Shown: positions 1 to 8,817 of the stretch, one piece after another
Numbering within the stretch: position 1 is the first letter of the stretch
Layout of the letters: each line of letters opens with the position of its first letter
Origin: Verrucomicrobiota bacterium
GTDB taxonomy: Bacteria > Verrucomicrobiota > Verrucomicrobiia > Verrucomicrobiales > Verrucomicrobiaceae
NCBI GenBank assembly: GCA_025360015.1
Contig: JANYCZ010000025.1
Coordinates: 62,001 to 126,000 of the forward strand
Direction of reading: 5' to 3'
Length of the DNA: 64,000 bases
Notes under the pieces: generated by a model
The model's database searches: none
The model's input: only the letters and a program-made list of their open reading frames with translations
What the model was told of the DNA's origin: nothing
Position numbers and translations under genes: made by a program

Positions 1-16
1 GCTGCGCCCTCCGCCC

Positions 17-574
17 CTACCACACCAGCACTTCTTCTCCCTCAAACTGCGGCATCGGCGCGGCGGCGCGGGTGGGTTTGACGAGGTCGTAGATGATGGG
101 GATGCTGGTGTCGCCCGTTTCGCGGTCGTAGAACCAGTCGGAGTGAAACGGCTGGCCAAAGACGCGGAAGCCCATGGTCCTGTACAGGGGCAGCAGGCTT
201 GGGCTGGTTTTGCTGACGATGTGCTGCGCCTTTTCCTGCTTGGCGTAGTCTTTGATGGCCCAGGCCATCTGGATCAGCGGCATGCCGGTGATGCTTTTGC
301 CGGCACATCCGCGTGAGACTTCGATGATGAGGCCATTCTGCGGCAGGCGGAGGCCCCGGGCTCCCGACTCGCGCTGCAGCTCCAGCTTGGGCACTTCGTC
401 GTTGCGCAGCACGCGGATGGTGCCGGTCATCCGCTGCTTCGCGTCAAACAGGGCAAAGTGATGCGCGGCGGAGTCGAATTCATCCACCTCATGCACAAGG
501 CTGTTGGTGAAGGCTTCGCGCCGCAGGCGGACGATGTCGGTCTGGTGATCGGAAAAGGAAATTTTCTGGAACAT
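17..574 (-). CDS. GNAT-fold acyltransferase, FeeM / autoinducer-synthase-like
   Basis: A 185-residue protein resembling the N-acyl amino acid synthase / acyl-homoserine-lactone-synthase branch of the GNAT fold. Visible features are a central region containing GTIRVL, an EVSRG motif typical of this branch, and a C-terminal part ending TMGFRVFG, where acyl-CoA or acyl-ACP would be bound. I chose the ATG at 574 because the reading frame only extends further to a TTG at 625. It lies downstream of two other transferase-like genes on the same strand, 163 bases away, so it may belong with them in making an acylated amino acid, lipid or exopolysaccharide. The substrate cannot be told from sequence. 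Confidence 0.65.
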   Translation of the reverse strand: MFQKISFSDHQTDIVRLRREAFTNSLVHEVDEFDSAAHHFALFDAKQRMTGTIRVLRNDEVPKLELQRESGARGLRLPQNGLIIEVSRGCAGKSITGMPLIQMAWAIKDYAKQEKAQHIVSKTSPSLLPLYRTMGFRVFGQPFHSDWFYDRETGDTSIPIIYDLVKPTRAAAPMPQFEGEEVLVW

Positions 575-737
575 GGGTTGGAAATAAACGAACCCTTTAT
601 GGTCAGAAACCGGTGCCCGAGGCAAGCTTTTATGTCGTTGCGAGGATTAATAATTTATACGCCTGACTTTGTGGCTGTAACCACTACTCAGGAGGCTATC
701 CGGTTTCGGGGTCGCAGGGGAGTGCGGCACGCCCGCT

Positions 738-1910
738 TTATGCCATCCCGCAGATGCCCCCGGCCCCGGCCTGCTCGGCTGCGGCCAAGTCCACGCAGAG
801 CACTCCGGGCGGGGCTGTGAAGCCGGGCGGCAGGGGGCCTGGCAGCACGATGCGGAGGTGGCGCAGGCCTTTGACCTGAAGCTCGTGCAATCCCTTGCTC
901 AGCGTCTCCGCCGTCAGCGGCAGGTGGGTGGGAAAGACCCAGAGCGCGGAGAAGCCGCCCTGCTCTTGGTGAATGAGCGCGGTGTGGCTGAGAAACTCCG
1001 CCACAGGGCCGGCCAGCTGGTTCCAGCGCAGCAGCGTCACGTGATGGCCGGAGATGTGGCTGGTAAGGGCGGAGAGGCCGTCCAGCCATTTGCTCTTATA
1101 GCGCAGTACGCCGTCATGCAGGCAGGGCCTGCTGCCGCCGAGCATGATGCGCGTGCAGCCCAGCGCCCGGGCATGCTGCGGTGCATGGGCGTAGAGGGCC
1201 ACCAGTGCGCCCTGGCGGCGCAGCTCCTCGCGCCCCTCCAGCAGGCCGGTGACCACAGGCGCGTAGTCCGTGCCTTCGCACACCACCAGGTCTGCGGCCA
1301 CGCGCACCCCCTGGCATGTCTCCCACTGCAAGCCGCCGCGCCGGAAGACCACGCGCAGCATCCAGCGCGGGGCCATGGGGGCCTGCACCTGGTGTCGGCT
1401 CTGCAGGTAGGGCTGGTAGAAGTGGTCGTAGAAGAGGTCGAAGTCCGCCGCTGCATTTGAGTAGCTGCTCTCAAAGCCCTGCTTGCGGACACGGCGAAAA
1501 TCCGACTCGGTGCGCGAGTGCTGGCGCTCGAAGTCCTGCGCCTCCTGCGGCACGTTCATCCATGCAGCCACCCACTGCGGTAGCGCCAGGTAGTCGCGCC
1601 GCAGAAACACCCGCGCTGAAAAGCGATCAATCCCGATGACGACGAGGTCCGCGCGCGGCTCCCACGCATCCACCTGCCGCTGGAGACGCCACACGGGCAC
1701 GCGCAGCACCTCCTCCACCACCGGCTCTCCCGCGAAGAAGCGAGAGGTCACATACGCCGTCCAGTCTGCGCCACCGGCGGCGAGCAGCCGCACCTCCGTG
1801 CCCGACTCCCGCGCGGTGCCACGCAGCAGGCGCAGGGGCACATGCCAGGCCAGGAGGGGCGTCACCAGCCGCATCCACCATTCGAGCAGTTTCTTTAAAA
1901 CGACGATCAT
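738..1910 (-). CDS. FemAB/CelD-like GNAT acetyltransferase family protein (paralogue 2)
   Basis: A 390-residue protein with the layout of the CelD/FemAB-like acetyltransferase group (PF13480 type): a tract reading DLFYDHFYQPY then RH, and a signature GGSRPCLHDGVLRYKSKW near residue 280. It is a clear paralogue of the gene just upstream: both are exactly 390 residues and share RGTAR, VPVWRLQR, a LHDGV-RYK-KW block and LAGPVAEFLS. The frame is open to 1979, but I start at 1910 because that ATG overlaps the TGA of the upstream gene as ATGA, implying translational coupling. Such proteins usually move an acyl or aminoacyl group onto a cell-envelope or polysaccharide precursor; the substrate here is unknown. 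Confidence 0.7.
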   Translation of the reverse strand: MIVVLKKLLEWWMRLVTPLLAWHVPLRLLRGTARESGTEVRLLAAGGADWTAYVTSRFFAGEPVVEEVLRVPVWRLQRQVDAWEPRADLVVIGIDRFSARVFLRRDYLALPQWVAAWMNVPQEAQDFERQHSRTESDFRRVRKQGFESSYSNAAADFDLFYDHFYQPYLQSRHQVQAPMAPRWMLRVVFRRGGLQWETCQGVRVAADLVVCEGTDYAPVVTGLLEGREELRRQGALVALYAHAPQHARALGCTRIMLGGSRPCLHDGVLRYKSKWLDGLSALTSHISGHHVTLLRWNQLAGPVAEFLSHTALIHQEQGGFSALWVFPTHLPLTAETLSKGLHELQVKGLRHLRIVLPGPLPPGFTAPPGVLCVDLAAAEQAGAGGICGMA

Positions 1911-3079
1911 GACTCGTGAATGAAAGTAGTGAGCGCCTCCGGCCCGCCATGCTGCACGGCCGCCATGGGGATGAGGCACACGTCATCCGGACACACAAAA
2001 CCCGCCGGCACACCACCCGGCAGCAGGATGCGGAAGCGGTGCAGGCCGCGCGCCTTGAGCAGATCGTACTGCCGCTGCAGATTCTCTACCGTCAGCGGCA
2101 GCTCCGCCGGAAAGGCCCACAGCGCGGAGTAGCCTGCATGGTCATGATGAATGAGCGAGGTGCGGCTCAGAAACTCCGCCACGGGGCCCGCCAGCCGCTG
2201 CCAGCTCAGCCGCGTGACGAGATTGCCGCTGACGATGCCCCAATGGTGGGCGAGCCCTGTGGCCCATTTGTTTTTGTAGCGAAACACTCCGTCATGCAGC
2301 GTAGGCAGGCTGCCGCCCATGTACAGCTCCGTGCAGCCCAGCTTGCGCCCCTCCATGATGGCATGCACATACTGCGAGCTCAGCGCGCCCTCCTTCAGCA
2401 GCGCCGGCTCCCCATCGCGCAGACCGTTCACCAGACTGAGAAACCGGTGACCATCCACCTGCACGAGGGTCCCCGCCATCTTCTCCCCCCCCTGAGTGAT
2501 CCAGTGGATCATCATCCCCTGTTTGAAGAGCGCCCGCAGCCGCCAGCGCGGGACGATCTCCGCCCGGGCCCCGTGGCGCATGAGCATGTACGGCTGGTAG
2601 TAGCGCTCGTAAAAGAGATCAAAGTCCGCGGCATCCCGGCTGAAGTGGCTTTCGAACTGCCGGATGCGCACGCGGCGGATGTCCGCCTGCGTGTTCTTGT
2701 GTTTGCGGAAGTAGGACTCCCAGTCCTCGGGGATCTGCATCACGCTGTCCACCCACAGCGGCAGGGAGAGGTGGGGCTCGCGCAGAAACAGCCGGGAGGA
2801 GACGCGGTCGATCTGCACCGCCACCAGATCCGCCTCGCTGCGCCACTCATTCAGCAGGCGCTGCAGCCGCCACACGGGCACCCGCGTGCTGCGCACCACC
2901 GTGGGCTCCTGCGCAAAGAAGTGCGCAACGACGAAGTCAGCCGTGCTGCCCGCGCTCAGCAGCACCACCTCACGGTCTGAGCCACGCGCCGTCCCGCGGA
3001 GCAGCGCCACCGGCACACGCCAGCCGAGGAAGGGCAGCAGGATGCGGAACAGCCTGCGCAGAAAGTGTTGCAGCTTCAT
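1907..3079 (-). CDS. FemAB/CelD-like GNAT acetyltransferase family protein (paralogue 1)
   Basis: First gene of a reverse-strand pair of 390-residue paralogues. It shows the same blocks as its partner: RGTAR near residue 28, VPVWRLQR, DLFYERYYQPYMLMRHG, GGSLPTLHDGVFRYKNKW and LAGPVAEFLSRTSLIHHD. The N-terminus has a short hydrophobic stretch (LFRILLPFLGW) that could be a peripheral membrane contact. The stop TGA overlaps the start of the next gene. The family is known for N-acyl or aminoacyl transfer in envelope and exopolysaccharide pathways. Two diverged copies side by side suggest either a heteromeric enzyme or successive acylations; that is inference. Repeats fill the region upstream of its start. 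Confidence 0.7.
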   Translation of the reverse strand: MKLQHFLRRLFRILLPFLGWRVPVALLRGTARGSDREVVLLSAGSTADFVVAHFFAQEPTVVRSTRVPVWRLQRLLNEWRSEADLVAVQIDRVSSRLFLREPHLSLPLWVDSVMQIPEDWESYFRKHKNTQADIRRVRIRQFESHFSRDAADFDLFYERYYQPYMLMRHGARAEIVPRWRLRALFKQGMMIHWITQGGEKMAGTLVQVDGHRFLSLVNGLRDGEPALLKEGALSSQYVHAIMEGRKLGCTELYMGGSLPTLHDGVFRYKNKWATGLAHHWGIVSGNLVTRLSWQRLAGPVAEFLSRTSLIHHDHAGYSALWAFPAELPLTVENLQRQYDLLKARGLHRFRILLPGGVPAGFVCPDDVCLIPMAAVQHGGPEALTTFIHES

Positions 3080-3091
3080 GGAGGGGGTGGG

Positions 3092-3463
3092 GTGAAGAGA
3101 GCCAGGCGACGCGCGGCGGCGGTTGGAGGACCAACCGCCCTACCAGCGCTGGGTGTGCGAGCGCCCAGCGCAAGGACCGCCCTACCAACGCTGGATGTGC
3201 GAACGCCCAGCGCAAGGTAGGGCGGGCTGTCCTCAGCCCGTCGCGTGAGGCCACAGAATCCTGAGCGTCCCTCAGCTAATGCGGAGCCCACCGGCCTGCG
3301 AGCGCTGGCGGCTGGAGGAGGATCGAATGGGGTGCAGAGAGCTAGGAGACGCTCGGCGGCGGTTGGAGGACCAACCGCCCTACCAGCGCTGGGTGTGCGA
3401 ACGCCCAGCGCCAGGACCGCCCTACCAGCGCTGGATGTGCGAACGCCCAGCGCAAGTTTTGAA
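3092..3463. repeat. Hairpin-rich intergenic repeat block 1
   Basis: This gene-free gap holds about one and a half units of a repeat also seen at 4634-5183. Each unit has an 8-base stem GCGGTTGG-AGGA-CCAACCGC (3119-3138 and 3359-3378), then a second hairpin with GCGCTGGG and CCCAGCGC arms, then a third with a GGCGGGCTG-type arm (around 3221-3242). Unit copies are directly repeated about 240 bases apart. I see no coding potential and no transposase. Confidence 0.8.
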
Positions 3464-3469
3464 AATCGC

Positions 3470-4513
3470 TTACACATACTCCAGCAGCGCCTTGATCACC
3501 TTGCGCTCCGCCACGGCTTTGAAGGCGGCGGTGATTTCACCCACGGGGAAGCGGTGAGTGATGAAGTCTGCCGAGGTGAGCCGCCCCTCGCGAATCCATT
3601 GGCAGAGCGCGGTCTGCGATTCCTTTTCATAGCGGCGCGTGGGCCACTGGTGCACGAAGAGATTGAAGTTGAAGTCCGCCTTCGCTTTATCAATGTGCAG
3701 CACGCCATGCGTGAGAACGCCGTAGATGCAGTGGGAGCCCCCACGGCGCAGCAGCGGCAGCCCCTGCTGCACGATGTCCGGGTGGCCCACCGCATCAATC
3801 ACCGCATCAAGCTTCTTGCCACGGATCTTCGAAAGCTCGCCGATGTGCAGGTCTCCAGGCGCAAAAGCCGCATCCGCGCCAAAGGCCAGCGCCTTCGCCT
3901 GCTTGTCCGCATGCCGGTCCACGATGCCGATCCAACCCAGGCCAAACAAGCGGCCGAGTTTCACAAAGCTGAGCCCCACCGGCCCCGCGCCGTAAATGAG
4001 AACGTCATCCCCGGGCTGCAGGTGGAAATCGCGAAAGGCCCCCAGGACCTCGCGCCAGGTGCAGAGCAGCACGGCCTCCTCAGCAGGGATGTCCGCGTCC
4101 ACGCGGGTCTGGATTTCGAAGACCTCCACCCAGCCGTGCGCCTCATCCGCCACGCCGTCCGCCACCATGGCCTCATGGTCATTCGCCAGCGTGTATTCCC
4201 CAAAGCCGCCCCAGCCGGAGTCGATGCCCTCGGCTTGCAGATCAAAGACCAGCCCGCCCACGGCGCGATCTCCCACCTTGAAGTTCTTCACCTTGTCTCC
4301 CACGGCCACGACGATGCCCACGCTCTCATGCCCGAGCGCAAAGGGGAACTTGTCCTCCATGCCCGGAAAGTTGCCGCCGAGCAGCTCAGAGTCCGTGCGA
4401 TTGCACACGCAGGCGCACTCCGTGCGCACCAGCGCCTGGTAGGCCCCCGGTTGCGGCTGCGGCGTGTCGAGGATAGCGAGTTCTCCAGGGGCGATGGCGA
4501 TGACGGACTTCAT
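3470..4513 (-). CDS. Zinc-type medium-chain dehydrogenase/reductase
   Basis: A 347-residue alcohol-dehydrogenase-like protein. The catalytic zinc ligands are visible as the CNRTD cysteine (residue 37) and the GHES histidine/glutamate (62-63), followed by VGDKVKNFKVGDRAVGG. A Rossmann glycine motif appears in GAGPVGLSFVKLGRLFGLG. The cluster of four structural-zinc cysteines seen in classical alcohol dehydrogenases is missing, as in several sorbitol/threonine-dehydrogenase-like branches. The ATG at 4513 precedes the canonical MKSVIAIAPG start; the longer frame to 4582 lacks homology-like character. It stands alone between two repeat blocks. The substrate is unknown; a sugar or polyol is plausible. 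Confidence 0.8.
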   Translation of the reverse strand: MKSVIAIAPGELAILDTPQPQPGAYQALVRTECACVCNRTDSELLGGNFPGMEDKFPFALGHESVGIVVAVGDKVKNFKVGDRAVGGLVFDLQAEGIDSGWGGFGEYTLANDHEAMVADGVADEAHGWVEVFEIQTRVDADIPAEEAVLLCTWREVLGAFRDFHLQPGDDVLIYGAGPVGLSFVKLGRLFGLGWIGIVDRHADKQAKALAFGADAAFAPGDLHIGELSKIRGKKLDAVIDAVGHPDIVQQGLPLLRRGGSHCIYGVLTHGVLHIDKAKADFNFNLFVHQWPTRRYEKESQTALCQWIREGRLTSADFITHRFPVGEITAAFKAVAERKVIKALLEYV

Positions 4514-4633
4514 GGTGCGAGGTGCATGTGAGGGCGCGCATCCGAACACGCGGGGCGGGCGAGTGCAAGCGGGGAGAAGCAAGAAGTGAAAAGTGGAGGC
4601 AGCATTTTGCGAAATGGATTGCTGAAAGGCAAG

Positions 4634-5183
4634 CGGGGACGACGCCCGGCGCTGGGAGGAGGACCGAATGAGCTGAAGAGAGCCAGGCGACGCTCGGCTG
4701 CGGTTGGAGGACCAACCGCCCTACCAGCGCTGGATTCGCGAGCGCCCAGCGCCAGGTAGGGCGGACTTGTCTTCAGCCCGCCGCGTGAGACCCTGTGGCG
4801 TTGAGCGTCCCTCGGCGACTACGAAGACCAGCGCAGGTAGGGCGGGCTGTCCTCAGCCCGCCGCGTGAGTCCATGGAACGTTGAGCGTCCAGTAGCAAAG
4901 ACGAAGCCCACCAGCCTGCGAGTGACGGCGGTTGGAGGAGGATCGAAAGCGGTGAAGAGAGTCAGGCGACGCGCGGCGGCGGTTGGAGGACCAACCGCTC
5001 TACCAGCGCTGGATGTGCGAGCGCCCAGCGCAAGGTAGGGCGGGCTGTCCTCAGCCCGCCGCGTGAGGCCGTGAAACGTTGAGCGCCCCTCGGTGACTAC
5101 GAAGCCCACCAGCCTGCGAGCGCTGGCGGTTGGAGGAGGGTCGAATGAGGTGAAGAGAGTCAGGCGACGCTCAACGGAGGCTT
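4634..5183. repeat. Hairpin-rich intergenic repeat block 2
   Basis: A 550-base gap with repeat units of the same family as 3092-3463. The GCGGTTGG/CCAACCGC stem recurs at 4700-4719 and 4979-4998. The third hairpin, with arms GGCGGGCTG and CAGCCCGCC, is perfect at 4841-4862 and again near 5039-5060, with a diverged copy near 4757-4782. Between hairpins run conserved spacers such as GTTGAGCG and GGAGGATCGAA. The pattern is of tandem, partly deleted units rather than a CRISPR: spacers are themselves repeated. Confidence 0.8.
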
Positions 5184-5186
5184 GAG

Positions 5187-6065
5187 TCACTCCACCGCGA
5201 TCATGCTGCGCCTTGGGATTTCGCGCCACTGGCCGTCGTTGATGGCCCACTCCAGCGGACCAAACACCCACTCGTTCGAAGCGATGGATTCGCCGATTCG
5301 CAGGCGCAGCTTGTCCGAACCCGGCTGCGGTGTGACGACCACGTAGCTGTGGCGATTGCTGCCTTCCGTCTGGAATTCGCACAGCTTGCCGTCTACCGTG
5401 AATTTCAGGCGCTCACTGCCGCTGGCCTTGGCGGAGCGCAGCTTCACCGTGCGGACTTTTCCGGTCAGCAGCAGCACGCCTTCCAGAGTGACGGCGGTTT
5501 TATTGGAGGGCAGGGTGATGGGTTTGTTGTCCCACAGCGTTTGCTTGTCGCCCAGAGTCAGGCGGAGGCCGTTTTCGATCTTGCCAGTCACCTTGCCGTC
5601 GGCCACCTCGCTTGCCAGGGTCTTGCGCATAGCGTCGATGGCGTTCGCCTCTGGCAGGTCGCCCGCTTTGGTGGCTTCCCGCAGCGCCGGTTCAAGATCG
5701 CGGAAATACTGCCCCTTGGCTGCGACGAGGGCGTCTCGGTACATGGTTCGCGCGGTGATGAGGTTTTGCCGCTTGAAATCCACCGTGACTGCCGCGCCGG
5801 CGGCAACCTGCGTTTTCGCTTCAGTGATCTGGTTGGCCTCTTCCAGTGCGCCCGCCTTCACCGCATAGGTCAGGGTGCGGTCCAGCTCATCCGTGAAGCG
5901 CTTCGAAGCAGCGGCGCTGCTCTGCTGAAAACGTAGCTGGGCCCTGGCAGCCGTGGGAGATTTGAACGTCGTCTCATCCGCGCTGAATCCCCGACTCGTG
6001 AAGAGCACCAAGAGGGACAGGGTGCAAAAAACTGACAACAACTGACGGGCGGCGGGTGACTTCAT
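5187..6065 (-). CDS. Secreted protein of unknown function
   Basis: A 292-residue protein with a signal peptide (basic start, hydrophobic core LLSVFCTLSLLVLFTS, then GFSADE). After it comes an alanine-rich helical region, about residues 35-150, with two loosely repeated stretches of the form G-x-L-x-E-A-N-x-I (GALEEANQI and GDLPEANAI). The C-terminal half (160-292) is beta-rich and ends in WREIPRRSMIAVE. I do not recognise a catalytic motif. The start at 6065 places the signal peptide directly at the N-terminus; the upstream extension in frame is unlike a leader. Exported proteins of this helical-plus-beta kind are common in Verrucomicrobiota and Planctomycetota. Confidence 0.6.
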   Translation of the reverse strand: MKSPAARQLLSVFCTLSLLVLFTSRGFSADETTFKSPTAARAQLRFQQSSAAASKRFTDELDRTLTYAVKAGALEEANQITEAKTQVAAGAAVTVDFKRQNLITARTMYRDALVAAKGQYFRDLEPALREATKAGDLPEANAIDAMRKTLASEVADGKVTGKIENGLRLTLGDKQTLWDNKPITLPSNKTAVTLEGVLLLTGKVRTVKLRSAKASGSERLKFTVDGKLCEFQTEGSNRHSYVVVTPQPGSDKLRLRIGESIASNEWVFGPLEWAINDGQWREIPRRSMIAVE

Positions 6066-6243
6066 GGGCGGTGTCCAAGCTTGACGTTTAGGCCACCATC
6101 CTAGCGTCGCGGGGTGAGCCAAAGCAAATCGAAACTGTGGGGGCATTCATCGGCGACTCGCAGCCCCTCTGGGCAAAGAAGGATCACTTTTCCCCGCTTC
6201 CTGCACTGGAAATGCGCCCATTTTCTGCTTTGTACTCGCGCCC

Positions 6244-7143
6244 ATGCTCCGCACGCTTTTCGAATACCTGCTCTGGCCCCTGATCCTCACCGCCGCGCTG
6301 ATCCCCACCGGGATCGGCATCGCACATGGCTACGGTCCGCTGGCCTTCAACCTCACCTACTTCAGCCTCGCGGCGCTGCTGTACTTCCTGGAGCGCGCCT
6401 ACCCGTTTGAGGAAACTTGGCTGCACTCAGACGGGCAGGAGATCCCTGACCTCGCGCACACCGCCTTCACCAAATCCTTCGTGCAGCTCCTCATCGTCTC
6501 CGCCACCGTCATCGGCCTCGCAGACGTGGTGGGAGGGGCGCAGGGCACCGGCTACTGGCCCAATCACTGGCCCATGTTTCTGCAGGTGGTGCTCGGCCTC
6601 GTCATCGCCGAGTTTGGCCTGTACTGGGCGCACCGCCTCTCGCATGAGTGGATGCCGCTGTGGTGGTTCCACGCCGTGCATCACAGCTCCAAGAAGCTGT
6701 GGTTCTTCAACACCGGCCGCTTCCACATCGTGGACACGCTCAAGAGCATGATCTTCTCCGCCCCGCTGCTGGCCCTGGCCGGCGCGCCAAAGGACGTGGT
6801 GCTGTGGTTCGGTGCCACCACCGCCTACATCGGCTTCCTCACCCATGCCAACATCCGCATGCGCTTCGGCTGGCTGAACTACATCTTCAACACCCCCGGC
6901 CTGCACCGCTGGCACCACTCCATGGACCTGCGCGAAGGGAACAAAAACTACGGCGAAAATCTCATGCTGTGGGATCTCATCTTCGGCACGTATTACGACG
7001 ACACCGCCCGCCGCCCGCCCGCCGAGATCGGCATCAGCTCCGCCATGCCGCGCACCTTTTGGGGGCAGATCGTGGAGCCCTTCCGCTGGCACAAATTCCA
7101 ATCCTCCGCCAAAGCAGGCACCCACAAGCGCGAGTTGCTGTGA
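6244..7143 (+). CDS. Sterol desaturase / fatty acid hydroxylase family membrane protein
   Basis: A 299-residue integral membrane di-iron oxygenase. The three histidine boxes are intact: HRLSH at 130-134, HAVHH at 143-147 and HRWHH at 221-225. At least four hydrophobic spans surround them (for example 11-25, 34-50, 80-97, 112-128). Family members hydroxylate or desaturate lipids such as fatty acids, carotenoids, sterols or hopanoids at the membrane, using two irons and oxygen. No lipid gene sits next to it, so the substrate is open. It reads toward the tRNA-Arg gene 77 bases downstream. Confidence 0.85.
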   Translation: MLRTLFEYLLWPLILTAALIPTGIGIAHGYGPLAFNLTYFSLAALLYFLERAYPFEETWLHSDGQEIPDLAHTAFTKSFVQLLIVSATVIGLADVVGGAQGTGYWPNHWPMFLQVVLGLVIAEFGLYWAHRLSHEWMPLWWFHAVHHSSKKLWFFNTGRFHIVDTLKSMIFSAPLLALAGAPKDVVLWFGATTAYIGFLTHANIRMRFGWLNYIFNTPGLHRWHHSMDLREGNKNYGENLMLWDLIFGTYYDDTARRPPAEIGISSAMPRTFWGQIVEPFRWHKFQSSAKAGTHKRELL

Positions 7144-7220
7144 AAAAAGGGTGGCCTGCCACCCCGAAAACGACTTGCCGCCCTCCGGTGCCCATGCGAA
7201 GCATCGCCCCCCGAAACAAC

Positions 7221-7295
7221 GCGCCCGTAGTTCAACGGATAGAATGGTGGTCTCCGAAGCCGCATATCCAGGTTCGATTCCTGGCGGGCGCACCA
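7221..7295 (+). tRNA. tRNA-Arg (anticodon CCG)
   Basis: A full cloverleaf can be drawn. Acceptor arms GCGCCCG and CGGGCGC pair over seven bases. The D arm is GTTC/GAAT, the anticodon stem GTGGT/GCCGC (with G-U pairs), and the loop CTCCGAA has anticodon CCG at 7254-7256, reading the CGG arginine codon. The T arm is CCAGG-TTCGATT-CCTGG. Discriminator A is followed by an encoded CCA (7293-7295). No intron is present. Confidence 0.95.
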
Positions 7296-7311
7296 GCCGG
7301 AAAACGGCTGG
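7293..7311 (+). terminator. Hairpin immediately after (and including) the tRNA CCA
   Basis: CCAGCCG, loop GAAAA, CGGCTGG forms a seven-base perfect stem that begins with the last three tRNA bases. There is no run of T after it, so it is a weak candidate for intrinsic termination; it may instead be a processing or folding element. Confidence 0.35.
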
Positions 7312-7621
7312 AACCCTTGTAAATCAAGGGGTGGGGCTTAAAAGAGCCTGCATCAACCATCGTTCAGATGAGAATCCGAATGTACCGAAATGCACTCAAA
7401 TGAGGCCGCAAACCATTACAACCCGGTTGAGTTGGAGCTTCTACGACACTCTTTCGGGTGCCCGTGCAATATGAGGAGGCGTTCATTGACCACCGCCGCG
7501 ATTTCCAGGGCAGTCTTGTAGCGTTGTGATTTTTCGCTGTGCAACTGGGGCGGCAAGTTTATAACTCAACTCGCAAACCGTGGCAATCACGCTGCCTGCG
7601 GCTTGAGAGAGTCTCCGGGCC
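7312..7621. other. Gap with no gene recognised
   Basis: About 310 bases between the tRNA and the end of the SHD1/hydrolase gene. Short open frames occur on both strands but lack credible starts and show no domain-like content. I see no repeat of the families found elsewhere in this window. Confidence 0.5.
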
Positions 7622-8611
7622 TCACTTCTTCGGAGCCGCACTCAGTCCTGGGACCACGGTCTTGGCGATCCACTCTTTGACGAGGATTTTCTCGGAGTCC
7701 GGGAAGGCATGCCCTACTCCATCCATCTCATGCGTGCTGGTTTCCAGCTTGGCGTCCTTCACGCACTCACGGATGGAACTCATGTAGTCCTTGGAGCCTT
7801 TCTTGGCGATGTCGTTGCCCCAGGCGAGGTAGGCGTATTTGCCACGGAGCTTTTTCCTCGCCTCGGGAACTGATCCCCCTCCCTCGATGATGACGAAGGC
7901 GTTGAAGAGCTCGGTGAATTCCTTCTCACCCCGTGAAACGTTTGTGCCGATGGTGTGTGCGCCGTTGCTGAAACCCGCGACCACGCGGAGCTTGGGATCG
8001 AGATTCGGCAGCAGTTTCACCACCTCTTCGAGCATGGTTTTGTGATAGTCCAGAATGATGTCCATGTTCGCTTTGTCGGCCAAGGAATCCGCAGGCGTGG
8101 GAGCCGTGGAAGGATACGGCAGCGCCGCGACAGCCCAGTGCGCTTTGTCCACCAGCGCAAAGCCACCACCGGGCATGTTGCCCCCTTTGCCCCCTGCGAT
8201 CCATACCAGCAGCGGCACGGGCTTGGCAGGATCATAGTCATTCGGAATGCTCACGTTGCAGGTGGCCGGGTTGCCATTTTGGTCTGTGGGCAGCTTCGGA
8301 AATTCCAGTGCGACCACCGTTCCCGCTTTCGCTCTGGCATCGGCGGCTCCAGCCATTGGCGCACCCGCAGGTGCCGTGGTGGCAGGCTGCCAGGACTTGG
8401 CAAATTCCTGGTCCACAGGCGAGAGCGCCGTAATCGCCAGGGTAAACTCCTGACCATCCGCCCGCTTGATGCGGATTTGGTCACCCTGTTTCGCGACAAT
8501 GTCCGCCGTGATGCTTCTGCCTGCGCGGTCCGTGAACGTGTGGGCAGCGACCAGAGCCGAAAGACTTGCCCACAGCGTAAGGAAGGAAATGGAAAGAGCG
8601 CGCATATGCAT
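7622..8611 (-). CDS. Secreted SHD1-domain alpha/beta-hydrolase-like protein
   Basis: A 329-residue exported protein. A signal peptide (about residues 1-23) leads into an SHD1-like beta domain at 25-72 (HTFTDRAGRSITADIV ... KSW), a module widespread in Planctomycetota and Verrucomicrobiota. A Pro/Ala linker (75-95) joins it to an esterase/PHB-depolymerase-like fold: LLVWIAGG at the oxyanion region, GFSNGA with nucleophile candidate Ser215, and a late GVGHAF histidine. The reaction is probably ester hydrolysis outside the cytoplasm. I start at the ATG at 8611; another ATG at 8605 is equally compatible. A polysaccharide-ester substrate is a guess from genome context. Confidence 0.7.
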   Translation of the reverse strand: MHMRALSISFLTLWASLSALVAAHTFTDRAGRSITADIVAKQGDQIRIKRADGQEFTLAITALSPVDQEFAKSWQPATTAPAGAPMAGAADARAKAGTVVALEFPKLPTDQNGNPATCNVSIPNDYDPAKPVPLLVWIAGGKGGNMPGGGFALVDKAHWAVAALPYPSTAPTPADSLADKANMDIILDYHKTMLEEVVKLLPNLDPKLRVVAGFSNGAHTIGTNVSRGEKEFTELFNAFVIIEGGGSVPEARKKLRGKYAYLAWGNDIAKKGSKDYMSSIRECVKDAKLETSTHEMDGVGHAFPDSEKILVKEWIAKTVVPGLSAAPKK

Positions 8612-8817
8612 GGCATTCTTTTTAAACTGGAACCTTGAGCGGCGGCAAGAAAATAACGTCCGGGTGAACATCACACCCATTGTACTTGCTCACCTGCGTG
8701 TTTCATATGAGATGCCAAACTGGGAAGGATAGTTTGAAGATCTACCAAAGAGTTGCCCAGAGGTTTGAGTTTTCCGAAACCATGCTGTCTTGATGGCGGG
8801 AAACTGCGCGACCGCGT

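Noticed and set aside
3092..5183. Possible CRISPR array
   Set aside because: Repeats are long, contain several hairpins, and the 'spacers' between them are also repeated; no cas gene is present in the window.
7151..7474. Open frame running through the tRNA-Arg
   Set aside because: It spans a perfect tRNA and has no domain-like content; the tRNA explains the bases.
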